From contig CANHON010000203.1 in NCBI GenBank assembly GCA_947462115.1, positions 1-8,186 on the forward strand: a stretch of 8,186 bases of DNA, in the 5' to 3' direction. The stretch is from Deltaproteobacteria bacterium (GTDB lineage Bacteria > Myxococcota_A > UBA796 > UBA2385). Each line of letters opens with the position of its first letter. Position 1 is the first letter of the stretch. A program made the translations under genes and the position numbers. Positions 1-5,925 of the stretch are shown here, in pieces. A model generated the notes under the pieces. It had not been told where the DNA came from and made no database searches. It was given only the letters and a program-made list of their open reading frames with translations.

Positions 1-108
1 ACCCGCACCGCAGGCGTGGCGCGTCGCTCTCGCGCGCCGAGGCCAGCCCCGTCGTCCTCGGGGGCCCTCGAGGGCGGACCCGCAGCGCCAACGGGAAGCA
101 GGAGCCCC

Positions 109-1353
109 ATGTCCGCCGCCGCGCTCAACGCCCGCCTCGCCGCGGAGCACCCTGCCGCCGCCCGCTGCCTGTCGCCCCTCGGGGCGCGGCTCTACTTCCC
201 GCGGGGCATCCCGGTGCAGGCCAAGGAGGCGGCGGCCTGCGCCTATAACGCCACGATCGGGCAGCTCCGCGGGCCGGATGGGCACGCCGCGCCGCTCGAC
301 GCCCTGCGTCGCCTCGTGCCGGCGCTCGACGCCGACCAGTCCTTCCTCTATGCCCCCCAGGGCGGCCTTCCGAACTTGCGGGACCGGTGGGCGGCGCGCC
401 TCGCCGAGCGGGCGAGCCCGGGCTCCGCCCCCCTGAGCCGCCCCTTCGTCACCAGCGGGATCACCCACGGCCTGAGCCTGCTGGCGGACCTTTTCGTCGG
501 TCCCGGCACCGAGGTGCTGCTGCCGAGCCCCTGCTGGGACAACTATGCCCAGGTTTTCGGCACACGCAGCGGCGGGATCCTCCGGTCCTACTCCGCGCTG
601 AGCCCCGAGGGCTTCTCGGTCGAGGGCTTCGCGGCCGCGGTGGGCGCGCTCCGGGGGCCGGCGGTCGTGGTGCTGAACTTCCCGAGCAACCCCGGCGGAT
701 ACGCGCCGAGCGCCGCCGAGGCCGACCAGCTCGTCGCCGTCCTCACCGCCCACCCGGGCCCGCTCGTCGTCCTCTGCGATGACGCCTACCAGGGCATGGT
801 GTGGGACGCCGAGCGCCCGCCGCACAGCGTGATGCACCGGCTCGCCGCGGTCGCGGACCCGGAGCGCCTGCTGGTGGTGAGCACCGATGGCGCCACCAAG
901 GAGCTGTTCTACTTCGGCGGCCGGGTCGGCTTTGTCACGGCGGTCCTGCCCGGGGGCGGCGGGGCGGCGCTGGAGGAGAAGCTCACGGCGGCGATCCGGG
1001 TGTCGGTGTCCTCGGTGAGCGGAACGGCCCAGGCCATCGTGCTCGCCGCGCTGGACGACCTCGCGCTGCTGGCCCAGCGCGAGGCCCTCCACGCCGACCT
1101 CGCGGCGCGCTGGGCCCGCCTCCGCGACGGGCTCGAGGCCGCAGGGGTGCCGGCCTGGCCGTTCAACGCCGCCTTCTTCGCGCTCCTGCCAGCGCCGACC
1201 GACGCAGAGGAGCTGCGTCACGCCTTTTTGAAGGACGGGCTCGGCTTGGTCAGCGCGGCAGCGGGCCCCAACCTGCGGCTGAGCTACGCCTCCCTCCAGC
1301 TGGACGACATCGACCCCGTGGTCGAGATCCTCGCGAAGCGGCTCGCTCGCTAG
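109..1353 (+). CDS. PLP-dependent aminotransferase, class I/II (fold type I)
   Basis: This is a 414-residue pyridoxal-phosphate enzyme of the aspartate aminotransferase fold, expected to be cytoplasmic and to move an amino group between an amino acid and a 2-oxo acid; the substrate cannot be read from the sequence. Visible landmarks are a YNATIG segment (46-51) typical of one AspAT-like subgroup, W143 and Y146 in the cofactor-stacking region (PSPCWDNY), N194 in FPSNPGG, D225 and Y227 in CDDAYQG, the Schiff-base lysine K264 in DGATKELFYFGGRVGF with the phosphate-binding R272, and R390 in NLRLSYAS, the usual carboxylate-binding arginine. All core catalytic positions are present, so it should be active. 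The start at 109 is preferred because AGGAG lies at 100-104. An in-frame ATG at 16 would add 31 Pro/Ala/Arg-rich residues without family similarity. It faces a convergent gene, and no partner gene hints at a pathway. Confidence 0.92.
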   Translation: MSAAALNARLAAEHPAAARCLSPLGARLYFPRGIPVQAKEAAACAYNATIGQLRGPDGHAAPLDALRRLVPALDADQSFLYAPQGGLPNLRDRWAARLAERASPGSAPLSRPFVTSGITHGLSLLADLFVGPGTEVLLPSPCWDNYAQVFGTRSGGILRSYSALSPEGFSVEGFAAAVGALRGPAVVVLNFPSNPGGYAPSAAEADQLVAVLTAHPGPLVVLCDDAYQGMVWDAERPPHSVMHRLAAVADPERLLVVSTDGATKELFYFGGRVGFVTAVLPGGGGAALEEKLTAAIRVSVSSVSGTAQAIVLAALDDLALLAQREALHADLAARWARLRDGLEAAGVPAWPFNAAFFALLPAPTDAEELRHAFLKDGLGLVSAAAGPNLRLSYASLQLDDIDPVVEILAKRLAR

Positions 1354-1397
1354 CCCGCCCCTGAAGGGCCGACGGCCTGGCCCCAAGCACACACACG

Positions 1398-1437
1398 ACA
1401 AAAGCCGCCCGAGGCCATTCGGCCAAGGAGCGGCTCA
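1398..1437 (-). terminator. Intrinsic terminator of the DTG-repeat gene
   Basis: AGCCGC at 1403-1408 pairs with GCGGCT at 1430-1435. An inner GGCC/GGCC stem (1413-1416 with 1421-1424) encloses a small loop. Read on the minus strand the hairpin is followed by GGCTTTTGT, a short U-run, about 35 bases beyond the stop of the leftward gene. The plus-strand side has no T-run, so it should serve the minus-strand gene. A second small hairpin (GGGCC 1366-1370 with GGCCC 1379-1383) follows the aminotransferase stop but lacks a T-run. Confidence 0.7.
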
Positions 1438-1469
1438 AACCCAGGCCCCAGTGGCGCCTGGACCGGGCT

Positions 1470-1946
1470 TCAGGCCCGCTGGCGCCGGCGGCGGCCCAGG
1501 CCCACGAGGCCCGCGAAGCCGACCAACAGCAGGCCAGCGGCCTCCTCCTCGGAGTCGCTGCCGCAGCCGGTCTCGGAGGGGGTGAACTTGGGCGAGGCTT
1601 CGACGAGCGGCTCGTAGTCGCCGATCTCGGTGTCGATCTCGACCGGGGGAGCGGTGTCGGTGCCGCCGTCGTCGGTGCCGTCCGCGCCGTCGGCCGTGCC
1701 GTCCGCGCCGTCGGCCGCGCCGTCCGCGCCGTCCGCGCCGCCGGTGTCCACGGTGCCCGTGTCCACGGTGCCCGTATCGGTGGTGCCGGTGTCCACGGCG
1801 CCGGTGTCCACCGCGCCGGTGTCCACCGCGCCGGTGTCGACCACGCCGGTGTCCGGGGGCGGCGTGGGACGATCAGCGCCGAGGAGCAGGCCAGAGAGGA
1901 CAGAGCCCCCGACGAGGAGAGCGGCGAGGGCTACGGGGAAGCTCAT
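1470..1946 (-). CDS. Secreted DTG/ADG-repeat protein with MYXO-CTERM-like C-terminal anchor
   Basis: This 158-residue protein has an N-terminal hydrophobic segment (about 3-23) that fits a signal peptide or anchor. Next come eight DTG motifs with a five-residue period (32-69), then three copies of a seven-residue ADGADG(A/T) unit (71-91). A short non-repetitive acidic part (about 95-126) precedes the tail: TGCG (C128), an acidic stretch, a hydrophobic helix (about 136-151) and RRRRQR. The Cys / helix / poly-Arg order resembles the MYXO-CTERM sorting signal (established for Myxococcota secreted proteins), although the more usual C-G-C spacing is absent. It is probably a spacer or stalk-like envelope protein; no catalytic domain is visible. 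The start at 1946 is chosen for its GGAG, five bases upstream on the minus strand. A longer reading up to 2291 runs through the divergent promoter gap and is unlikely. Its own terminator follows. Confidence 0.78.
   Translation of the reverse strand: MSFPVALAALLVGGSVLSGLLLGADRPTPPPDTGVVDTGAVDTGAVDTGAVDTGTTDTGTVDTGTVDTGGADGADGAADGADGTADGADGTDDGGTDTAPPVEIDTEIGDYEPLVEASPKFTPSETGCGSDSEEEAAGLLLVGFAGLVGLGRRRRQRA
1674..1736 (-). repeat. 21-base tandem repeat, three copies, in the DTG-repeat gene
   Basis: On the plus strand the unit reads GTGCCGTCCGCGCCGTCGGC plus one more C; two copies are nearly exact and the third is diverged. They encode the ADGADG(A/T) heptads of the repeat protein. The unit is in frame (7 codons), so copy changes would lengthen or shorten the spacer without a frameshift. 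Confidence 0.85.
1740..1853 (-). repeat. 15-base tandem repeat encoding eight DTG units
   Basis: Eight DTG motifs recur every five codons (mostly AVDTG or TVDTG). At DNA level the plus strand repeats CCGGTGTCCACCGCG with small changes. The array is in frame with the host gene and directly abuts the 21-base array, so the spacer of the protein is built from two independent repeat expansions. Confidence 0.85.
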
Positions 1947-2254
1947 GGTGGCTCCAAGCAAGCGAGGGATCCGATTGAATGGCCGAGCTGACCTGCGCGC
2001 GCGCCTCCACAGAGGCCAATCGGGCGCGGACCGCTCGTCGACCCCAGCAGTATAGACCGTCGAAGCGGATCGCGCGAGCCGTGGGGCGGCCCGCCGCGGA
2101 TGTCCGTAGCCACGCGTGCACCACCGCTCGGCAGGGCTGACAAGGGGCTGCAAAGCCTCCCGCCGAGCCCCCACGCGCCGCTCGCCTCCGGTAGCGTGGC
2201 GCTTCGCGCCGCGGCGCCCCCCGAGCCCCGCCCCACCGGCGAGCGGAGAACCCC
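1947..2254. other. Divergent intergenic region between repeat protein and HEAT lipoprotein
   Basis: These 308 bases lie between two divergent starts and should carry both promoters. No RNA gene or credible small ORF was seen. A TATACT -10-like box faces the leftward gene (see 2049-2077). For the rightward gene I see no consensus promoter pair. A compact hairpin (GGCGC 2198-2202, loop TTC, GCGCC 2206-2210) sits about 45 bases before its ATG, and GGAG at 2245-2248 is its ribosome site. CTGACA at 2137-2142 resembles a -35 box but has no partner at normal spacing. Confidence 0.5.
2049..2077 (-). promoter_or_regulatory. Weak candidate promoter for the DTG-repeat gene
   Basis: On the minus strand TATACT (2049-2054) matches five of six positions of the sigma-70 -10 consensus, in an otherwise very GC-rich stretch. 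The hexamer 17 bases upstream (TCGCGC) does not resemble TTGACA. If used, the leader would be about 95 bases. The support is only the AT-rich hexamer and its position. Confidence 0.28.
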
Positions 2255-3400
2255 ATGAGCACATCCTCCCGCATGTACGGAAGCCTCGCACTGATCTTCT
2301 GGATGTCGGCCTGTGAGCGCACGCCCAGCAAGGTCAACACCCAGGATCTGGAGGCGGCCTCGGTCACCGGCAAGATGAAGACCCTCTGCCGGGGCCTGGA
2401 GATGCGCGACGACGACGTGCGTCGATATGCCGCTGAAAAGCTTGACATGGTGACGGAGCCCATCGCGGCCGAGTGCATCTGCACCACCCTGACCGCCGGG
2501 CCCGGCGCCGAAAAGCTCGGGTGGGACCCCGCCATCGTCGAGGGGCTCAAGCGCACCAGCCGCGACGACCTCGCGGGCTGCGTGGTCGCCGTGGCGAAGC
2601 GCGCGGATCTCAAGGAGCGCCTCCGCGCGGTGTCGAGCATGACGTCGATGACGGCCCCGGTCGCCCGGCAGGCCCTCATCGACATCGCCGTCGAGGCCGG
2701 CGCCGAGACCGACGTTCGCCTCAGCGCGCTCAACGCCGTGGCCGGCGCCCCCGCCACCAAGGCCCAGGTGCTCGGCCTGCTGGCCAGCGACGCCGAGCCC
2801 ACCGTGCGCCGTGCGGCAGCCACCGGCCTCGGCGCCTTGGTCGAGCCCGACGTCACCGCCGCCCTCCTCAAGGCGGCCGCCGAAGACGCGGATGGCGCCG
2901 TCCGCGGCGCGGCGCTGCTCGGCGTCAAGCGACATGGCGTGGCCGAAGCCGACGCGATGCTCTGCACCGCCATGCAGAACGACGAGAGCCCCGCCGTGCG
3001 CGCGGTGGCCATCGGCGCCTTCAAGGGAACGAAGCGGCCCGAGGGCGTGGAGTGCCTGCGCAAAGCCGCCCTGGTTGAGCAGGCGGACCCCGACGTGCGC
3101 GCCAAGCTGCTGATGGTGCTCAAGTCCTCGCCGACCCCCGAGGCCGCCAAGGTGCTCTGCGACGCCATTCCCTTCTGGGTCAAGACCTACCTCAAAGAGG
3201 GCATGGTCGACAAGGTGCCCAGCAGCGACATCATCCGCGCCCAGAACGACCGTGACTGGGACAAGAGCCTCGCCTGCGCCGAGGCCGCTCAGCGCCAAGC
3301 CGGCGGCTACAGCTGCTACGGCAAAAAATACGTGGCGAGCTGGGTGAAGGAGCTCGGCGGAACCAGCTTCGAGCCCAAGTGCCCTGGGTACAACGACTGA
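2255..3400 (+). CDS. HEAT-repeat lipoprotein
   Basis: This is a 381-residue predicted lipoprotein. The short N-terminal hydrophobic stretch ends in WMSAC, giving a lipidated C20, so it should sit on the periplasmic side of a membrane. The central region (about 120-300) is a run of helical HEAT-type repeats, seen as recurring D-x-x-VR-x-A-A/L patterns at about 152-161, 182-195, 214-224, 246-256 and 279-289, spaced roughly 30 residues apart. Such alpha solenoids are protein-binding scaffolds; no catalytic motif is visible. Ten further cysteines (45, 74, 76, 109, 237, 267, 302, 341, 354, 376) may form disulfides in the periplasm. The C-terminal 80 residues are not recognised. GGAG at 2245-2248, six bases before the ATG, supports the start. 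The next gene follows 169 bases later on the same strand. Partner and role are unknown. Confidence 0.82.
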   Translation: MSTSSRMYGSLALIFWMSACERTPSKVNTQDLEAASVTGKMKTLCRGLEMRDDDVRRYAAEKLDMVTEPIAAECICTTLTAGPGAEKLGWDPAIVEGLKRTSRDDLAGCVVAVAKRADLKERLRAVSSMTSMTAPVARQALIDIAVEAGAETDVRLSALNAVAGAPATKAQVLGLLASDAEPTVRRAAATGLGALVEPDVTAALLKAAAEDADGAVRGAALLGVKRHGVAEADAMLCTAMQNDESPAVRAVAIGAFKGTKRPEGVECLRKAALVEQADPDVRAKLLMVLKSSPTPEAAKVLCDAIPFWVKTYLKEGMVDKVPSSDIIRAQNDRDWDKSLACAEAAQRQAGGYSCYGKKYVASWVKELGGTSFEPKCPGYND

Positions 3401-3569
3401 GCTGCGCAGGGCCGGTTCGGAGCGGCAATTCGCGGCGGGGCCGCCTCCCCGGCCCGGTGACGCCGCGCTAAGCCCCCCTTGTCCGAGCTGGCGGCACGCC
3501 CGCCTCCCGAGGCGCGGCCTTGTTGCCGCCCCCCCGCGGGGACATTCGGCCAGGAAGAGGAGCATCGGC

Positions 3570-4010
3570 ATGGGTTCGTTGGTCGAGACCATCAAAGACA
3601 CGCGGAAAAGAGCGGGCGTTTTGGACGATTGCGAGCGGCTCATCGCCGCCGAGGTGGACGACAAGGGCGGGCTCACCGGCCTCGCGGTCAAGGCCGCCTA
3701 CAAGTCGGTACGCAGCCTCCGGCCCGACATGATCCGCAGCTCGATGGACGCCCTGCTCGACGACTTCTCGCACCAGGTCGATCCCTTCTGGGTAGACTGC
3801 CAGTCCAAGGGAGAAGGGCCGCGGCCCTACTTCACCCGGCGCGCCGCCGACGTGGCCAACGCGCTGCTGCAGATCACCGACCAGCGGGCCCACCGCAGCC
3901 AGCACACCGTGCTCGTCCGGGCCTACGGCCAGCTCCGCCCCAAGGCGGTGGACTACATCAGCGCGGCCATGCCCCGCTTCGCTGACCTGTTGCAGCGCCA
4001 CGCGTCCTGA
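3570..4010 (+). CDS. Small conserved protein resembling DUF6918
   Basis: This 146-residue protein has no signal peptide or membrane segment and looks mainly helical and soluble. The order of features is an N-terminal helix with DDCERLIAAEV (19-29), a GLTGLAVKAAYKSVRSL segment (34-50), a DALLDDF helix with an aromatic DPFW motif (71-74), then helices carrying YFTRRAADVANALLQITDQRA and a C-terminal RAYGQLRPKAVDYI segment. From memory this layout matches a family of unknown function labelled DUF6918, found in Actinobacteria and Myxococcota; I could not run a search, so the name is tentative. GAGGAG at 3557-3562, seven bases before the ATG, is one of the clearest ribosome sites here. It lies between two lipoprotein genes and ends 38 bases before the second, so it probably shares that transcript. 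Function unknown. Confidence 0.8.
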   Translation: MGSLVETIKDTRKRAGVLDDCERLIAAEVDDKGGLTGLAVKAAYKSVRSLRPDMIRSSMDALLDDFSHQVDPFWVDCQSKGEGPRPYFTRRAADVANALLQITDQRAHRSQHTVLVRAYGQLRPKAVDYISAAMPRFADLLQRHAS

Positions 4011-4048
4011 CCCCGTCGCCCGCGCCCCCCGCGCACCGAGGAGAGCCC

Positions 4049-4897
4049 ATGTCTGCCCAACCCTTCCGCCTGCTGCCCCTCCTCCTGCTCAGCTTCGCTT
4101 GCACCAGCGAAGAGAAGGCCGACGCGGACACCGCGACCGATGAGGCCGATGCGGACGCCGACGCGGATGCCGACGCGGATGCCGACGCGGACGCCGACAC
4201 CGACAGCGATGTGCCACAGACCGCGGCCGTGTCCGGTCGGGTGATCGGCCCCTCCGGTGAGCCGGTCGTCGGCGCCCAGATGCGCCTCTGCCACTACACC
4301 TGCCGCACCGCCAACACCGATAGCACCGGTGCTTTCGAGTTCACCGAGGCTGAGGCCTTCAACCACACCCTGGCGGTCGTGGTGCTCGGCAACGAAGACC
4401 TCGCCGTGCCCCACAGCATCGTCGAGCTGGAAGATGGCGAGGTCATGACGCTGAGCCAGCCGATGGTGCTGCCCGCCTGGAGCCACCGCCAGACGCTGGG
4501 CGGGCCGGCCGAGGTCAGCATCGACGGCTTGGAGATCGACGCCGATCCCGCCGGCATGACCTTCGGCAGCTACTCCCCGAGCTTCGACGCCTACGTCTCC
4601 GGCGTCCGGATGGACCCGGCCGAGGCCGGCATCTCCCGGGACGCCCTGCCCGGCGAGCCCCTGGCCATGTGGTACCTCGGCAACTTCGACACCACCGTCG
4701 CGCCCGCGTGGCCCTTCCGCTTGGCCGACGACCTTGGCCTCGAGGTCGGCGCCACGCTGCAGGTCTGGTCGACCTCCAACGAGGACAAGACCTGGATCCA
4801 GACCGGCACGGCAACCGTCACCAGCGACGGCAAGATCGAGAGCGACGTCGGCGGTGGGATCACCAAGCTGACCACCCTGGCGTTCATCGCCGACTGA
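4049..4897 (+). CDS. Lipoprotein with acidic Asp-Ala spacer and carboxypeptidase-regulatory-like domain
   Basis: This 282-residue predicted lipoprotein has a Leu-rich signal peptide ending in LSFAC (lipid-bearing C18; Phe at -2 is less usual). A low-complexity Asp-Ala spacer (about 24-53, ending DTDSD) would hold the folded part off the membrane. Residues 58-112 (VSGRVIGPSGEPVVGA, then DSTGAFEF) look like a carboxypeptidase-regulatory-like/CNA-B-type beta sandwich, with C81 and C85 close enough to pair. The remaining part (about 150-282) ends with W-IQTGTATVTSDGKIES and G-GITKL, a pattern I associate with myxobacterial secreted proteins of unknown function. No enzyme motif is seen, so a structural or ligand-binding envelope role is inferred. 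GAGGAG (4038-4043) lies five bases before the ATG. The 38-base gap from the previous stop suggests co-transcription. A hairpin follows the stop. Confidence 0.82.
   Translation: MSAQPFRLLPLLLLSFACTSEEKADADTATDEADADADADADADADADADTDSDVPQTAAVSGRVIGPSGEPVVGAQMRLCHYTCRTANTDSTGAFEFTEAEAFNHTLAVVVLGNEDLAVPHSIVELEDGEVMTLSQPMVLPAWSHRQTLGGPAEVSIDGLEIDADPAGMTFGSYSPSFDAYVSGVRMDPAEAGISRDALPGEPLAMWYLGNFDTTVAPAWPFRLADDLGLEVGATLQVWSTSNEDKTWIQTGTATVTSDGKIESDVGGGITKLTTLAFIAD
4148..4195 (+). repeat. 12-base tandem repeat, four copies, encoding Asp-Ala
   Basis: Four units of GACGCGGATGCC (the first and last carry single-base swaps at synonymous positions) encode DADA. The unit is in frame, so copy number can change without breaking the lipoprotein. 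It forms the core of the acidic spacer after the lipidation site. Confidence 0.88.
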
Positions 4898-4906
4898 TCC
4901 GCCGAA

Positions 4907-4937
4907 GGGGGCGCGCCACGGACTGGGCGCGCCGCCC
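4907..4937. terminator. Strong GC hairpin between convergent genes
   Basis: Two copies of the palindrome GGCGCGCC (4910-4917 and 4926-4933) form an eight-base-pair stem around an eight-base loop. GGG at 4907-4909 can add pairs with CCC at 4935-4937 across one bulged G. It sits nine bases after the lipoprotein stop and three bases before the stop of the leftward nuclease gene, the position of a shared terminator. No T-run follows on either strand, so it may only slow polymerase, protect 3' ends or act with Rho. Confidence 0.5.
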
Positions 4938-4940
4938 GGC

Positions 4941-5846
4941 TCAGCGCCGCCGGAAGTCCGCCCAGATCGCCGCGTGGTCGGACAGGGCGGGCTCGGCGCC
5001 CTGCAGGCGACAGGCCGTGGCCCGCTCGGCGAGCTCGGGCGAGCACAGCACGTAGTCGATGCGCCAGCCCCGGTTGAGCGCCCGCGCTTGGCCACGGTTT
5101 GACCACCACGTGTAGGCCTGCTGCTCGGGGTGCAGGGCGCGGTACAGGTCGACCCACCCCGAGGCGAGCAGCTCGGTCATCCACGCCCGCTCATGCGGGA
5201 GGAAGCCCGAGCTGTCCTTGTTGGACTTGGGGTTGTGGATGTCCCGCTCGGTGTGCGCGATGTTGAGGTCGCCGCACACGAGGACCGGCCGGCCCTCGGC
5301 GAGCAGGCGGTCCATCAGCCCGCGGAGGTCGCCGAGGAAGGTGTCCTTCACAGCCTGGCGCTGCTCCCCCGACGAGCCGGAGGGCGCGTAGAGGCTGACG
5401 ATGGTCGCCTCGGGGGTGTCCACCCGGCAGAAGCGGCCCTCGAGGTCCGCCAGCGGCAGGCCGCAGCGAACGGTGGGCCCGCCGATCACCGGCAGGCGAG
5501 TCCAGACCGAAGCACCGCTGTATCCCTTCTTTTCGGCGTCCGCTTGGGCGGCGGTCCAGCCAGGGGGCGGCAGGTGCGAATCCTCCAGCTGATCGGTCTG
5601 GATGCGCAGCTCTTGGAAGCACACCACGTCCGGGTTCGCGTCGTGAAGGAAGGGCATGAGCCCCTTCTTGCTCGCGGAGCGGAGCCCGTTGACGTTCATG
5701 CAGGTGAGGCGCCACGTGTCGGGCGCGGGCGGCTGCGGCGGTCCGCTGACCCCAGGCCAGCCGTAGCGGGGCAGCGGCGCGGGGGCCGCGGCGCGCTTGG
5801 CGATGGGGCGCTTCGTGGGCGGGTTCGGCGGGGGGGCTTCGTCCAT
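4941..5846 (-). CDS. xth: Exodeoxyribonuclease III / AP endonuclease
   Basis: This 301-residue enzyme belongs to the EEP/ExoIII family, which cuts DNA at abasic sites and trims 3' ends in base-excision repair in the cytoplasm. All catalytic landmarks are visible: N53 in MNVNGLRS, the metal-binding E79 in FQELRIQ, Y153 in SLYAPSG, D193 and N195 in CGDLNIAHTE, D264 in WRIDYVL and the D290-H291 pair in SDHAAIW. The RDIHNPKSNKDSSGFLPHE segment (201-219) is typical of this family. Residues 1-43 are an added Pro/Ala-rich tail with a few Lys/Arg that the core enzyme lacks; it may be a flexible or DNA-binding extension. The start is supported by GAGG six bases upstream on the minus strand, and no later in-frame ATG would leave the first strand complete. 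It is convergent with the lipoprotein and divergent from the SDR gene, 79 bases apart. Confidence 0.95.
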   Translation of the reverse strand: MDEAPPPNPPTKRPIAKRAAAPAPLPRYGWPGVSGPPQPPAPDTWRLTCMNVNGLRSASKKGLMPFLHDANPDVVCFQELRIQTDQLEDSHLPPPGWTAAQADAEKKGYSGASVWTRLPVIGGPTVRCGLPLADLEGRFCRVDTPEATIVSLYAPSGSSGEQRQAVKDTFLGDLRGLMDRLLAEGRPVLVCGDLNIAHTERDIHNPKSNKDSSGFLPHERAWMTELLASGWVDLYRALHPEQQAYTWWSNRGQARALNRGWRIDYVLCSPELAERATACRLQGAEPALSDHAAIWADFRRR

Positions 5847-5925
5847 CGGGCACCTCGGTGCGGAGGGGGGACCGCGGTCGCGTTATCCCCGCGGCCGGGG
5901 CCATGGCGCCCCTGCGGAGGCCAGC

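Noticed and set aside
16..108. N-terminal extension of the aminotransferase
   Set aside because: The added residues are Pro/Ala/Ser/Arg-rich and a good AGGAG precedes the ATG at 109.
1674..1853. Possible CRISPR or non-coding repeat array
   Set aside because: Units are 15 and 21 bases, contiguous without spacers, and in frame with a coding sequence.
1630..2055. Plus-strand ORF with VSTVPVSTAPV repeats
   Set aside because: It is antisense to the DTG/ADG arrays, has no ribosome site, and the minus-strand reading has signal segment and anchor tail.
3434..3455. Possible terminator after the HEAT lipoprotein (GGCGG-GG-CCGCC and nearby G/C runs)
   Set aside because: No T-run follows and such short stems are expected by chance at this GC content.
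1943..3691. Long minus-strand ORF of 582 codons
   Set aside because: It lies antisense to the HEAT lipoprotein and part of the next gene and reads as low-complexity Gly/Ala/His/Leu sequence typical of a GC-driven shadow frame.
3953..5095. Minus-strand ORF of 380 codons with VGVRVGIRVG repeats
   Set aside because: The apparent repeats are the antisense reading of the Asp-Ala 12-base repeat; the plus-strand lipoprotein explains the region.
5872..5894. CCGCGG inverted repeat in the divergent gap between nuclease and SDR genes
   Set aside because: A six-base self-complementary site with an 11-base loop is weak in this composition, and no promoter element aligns with it.
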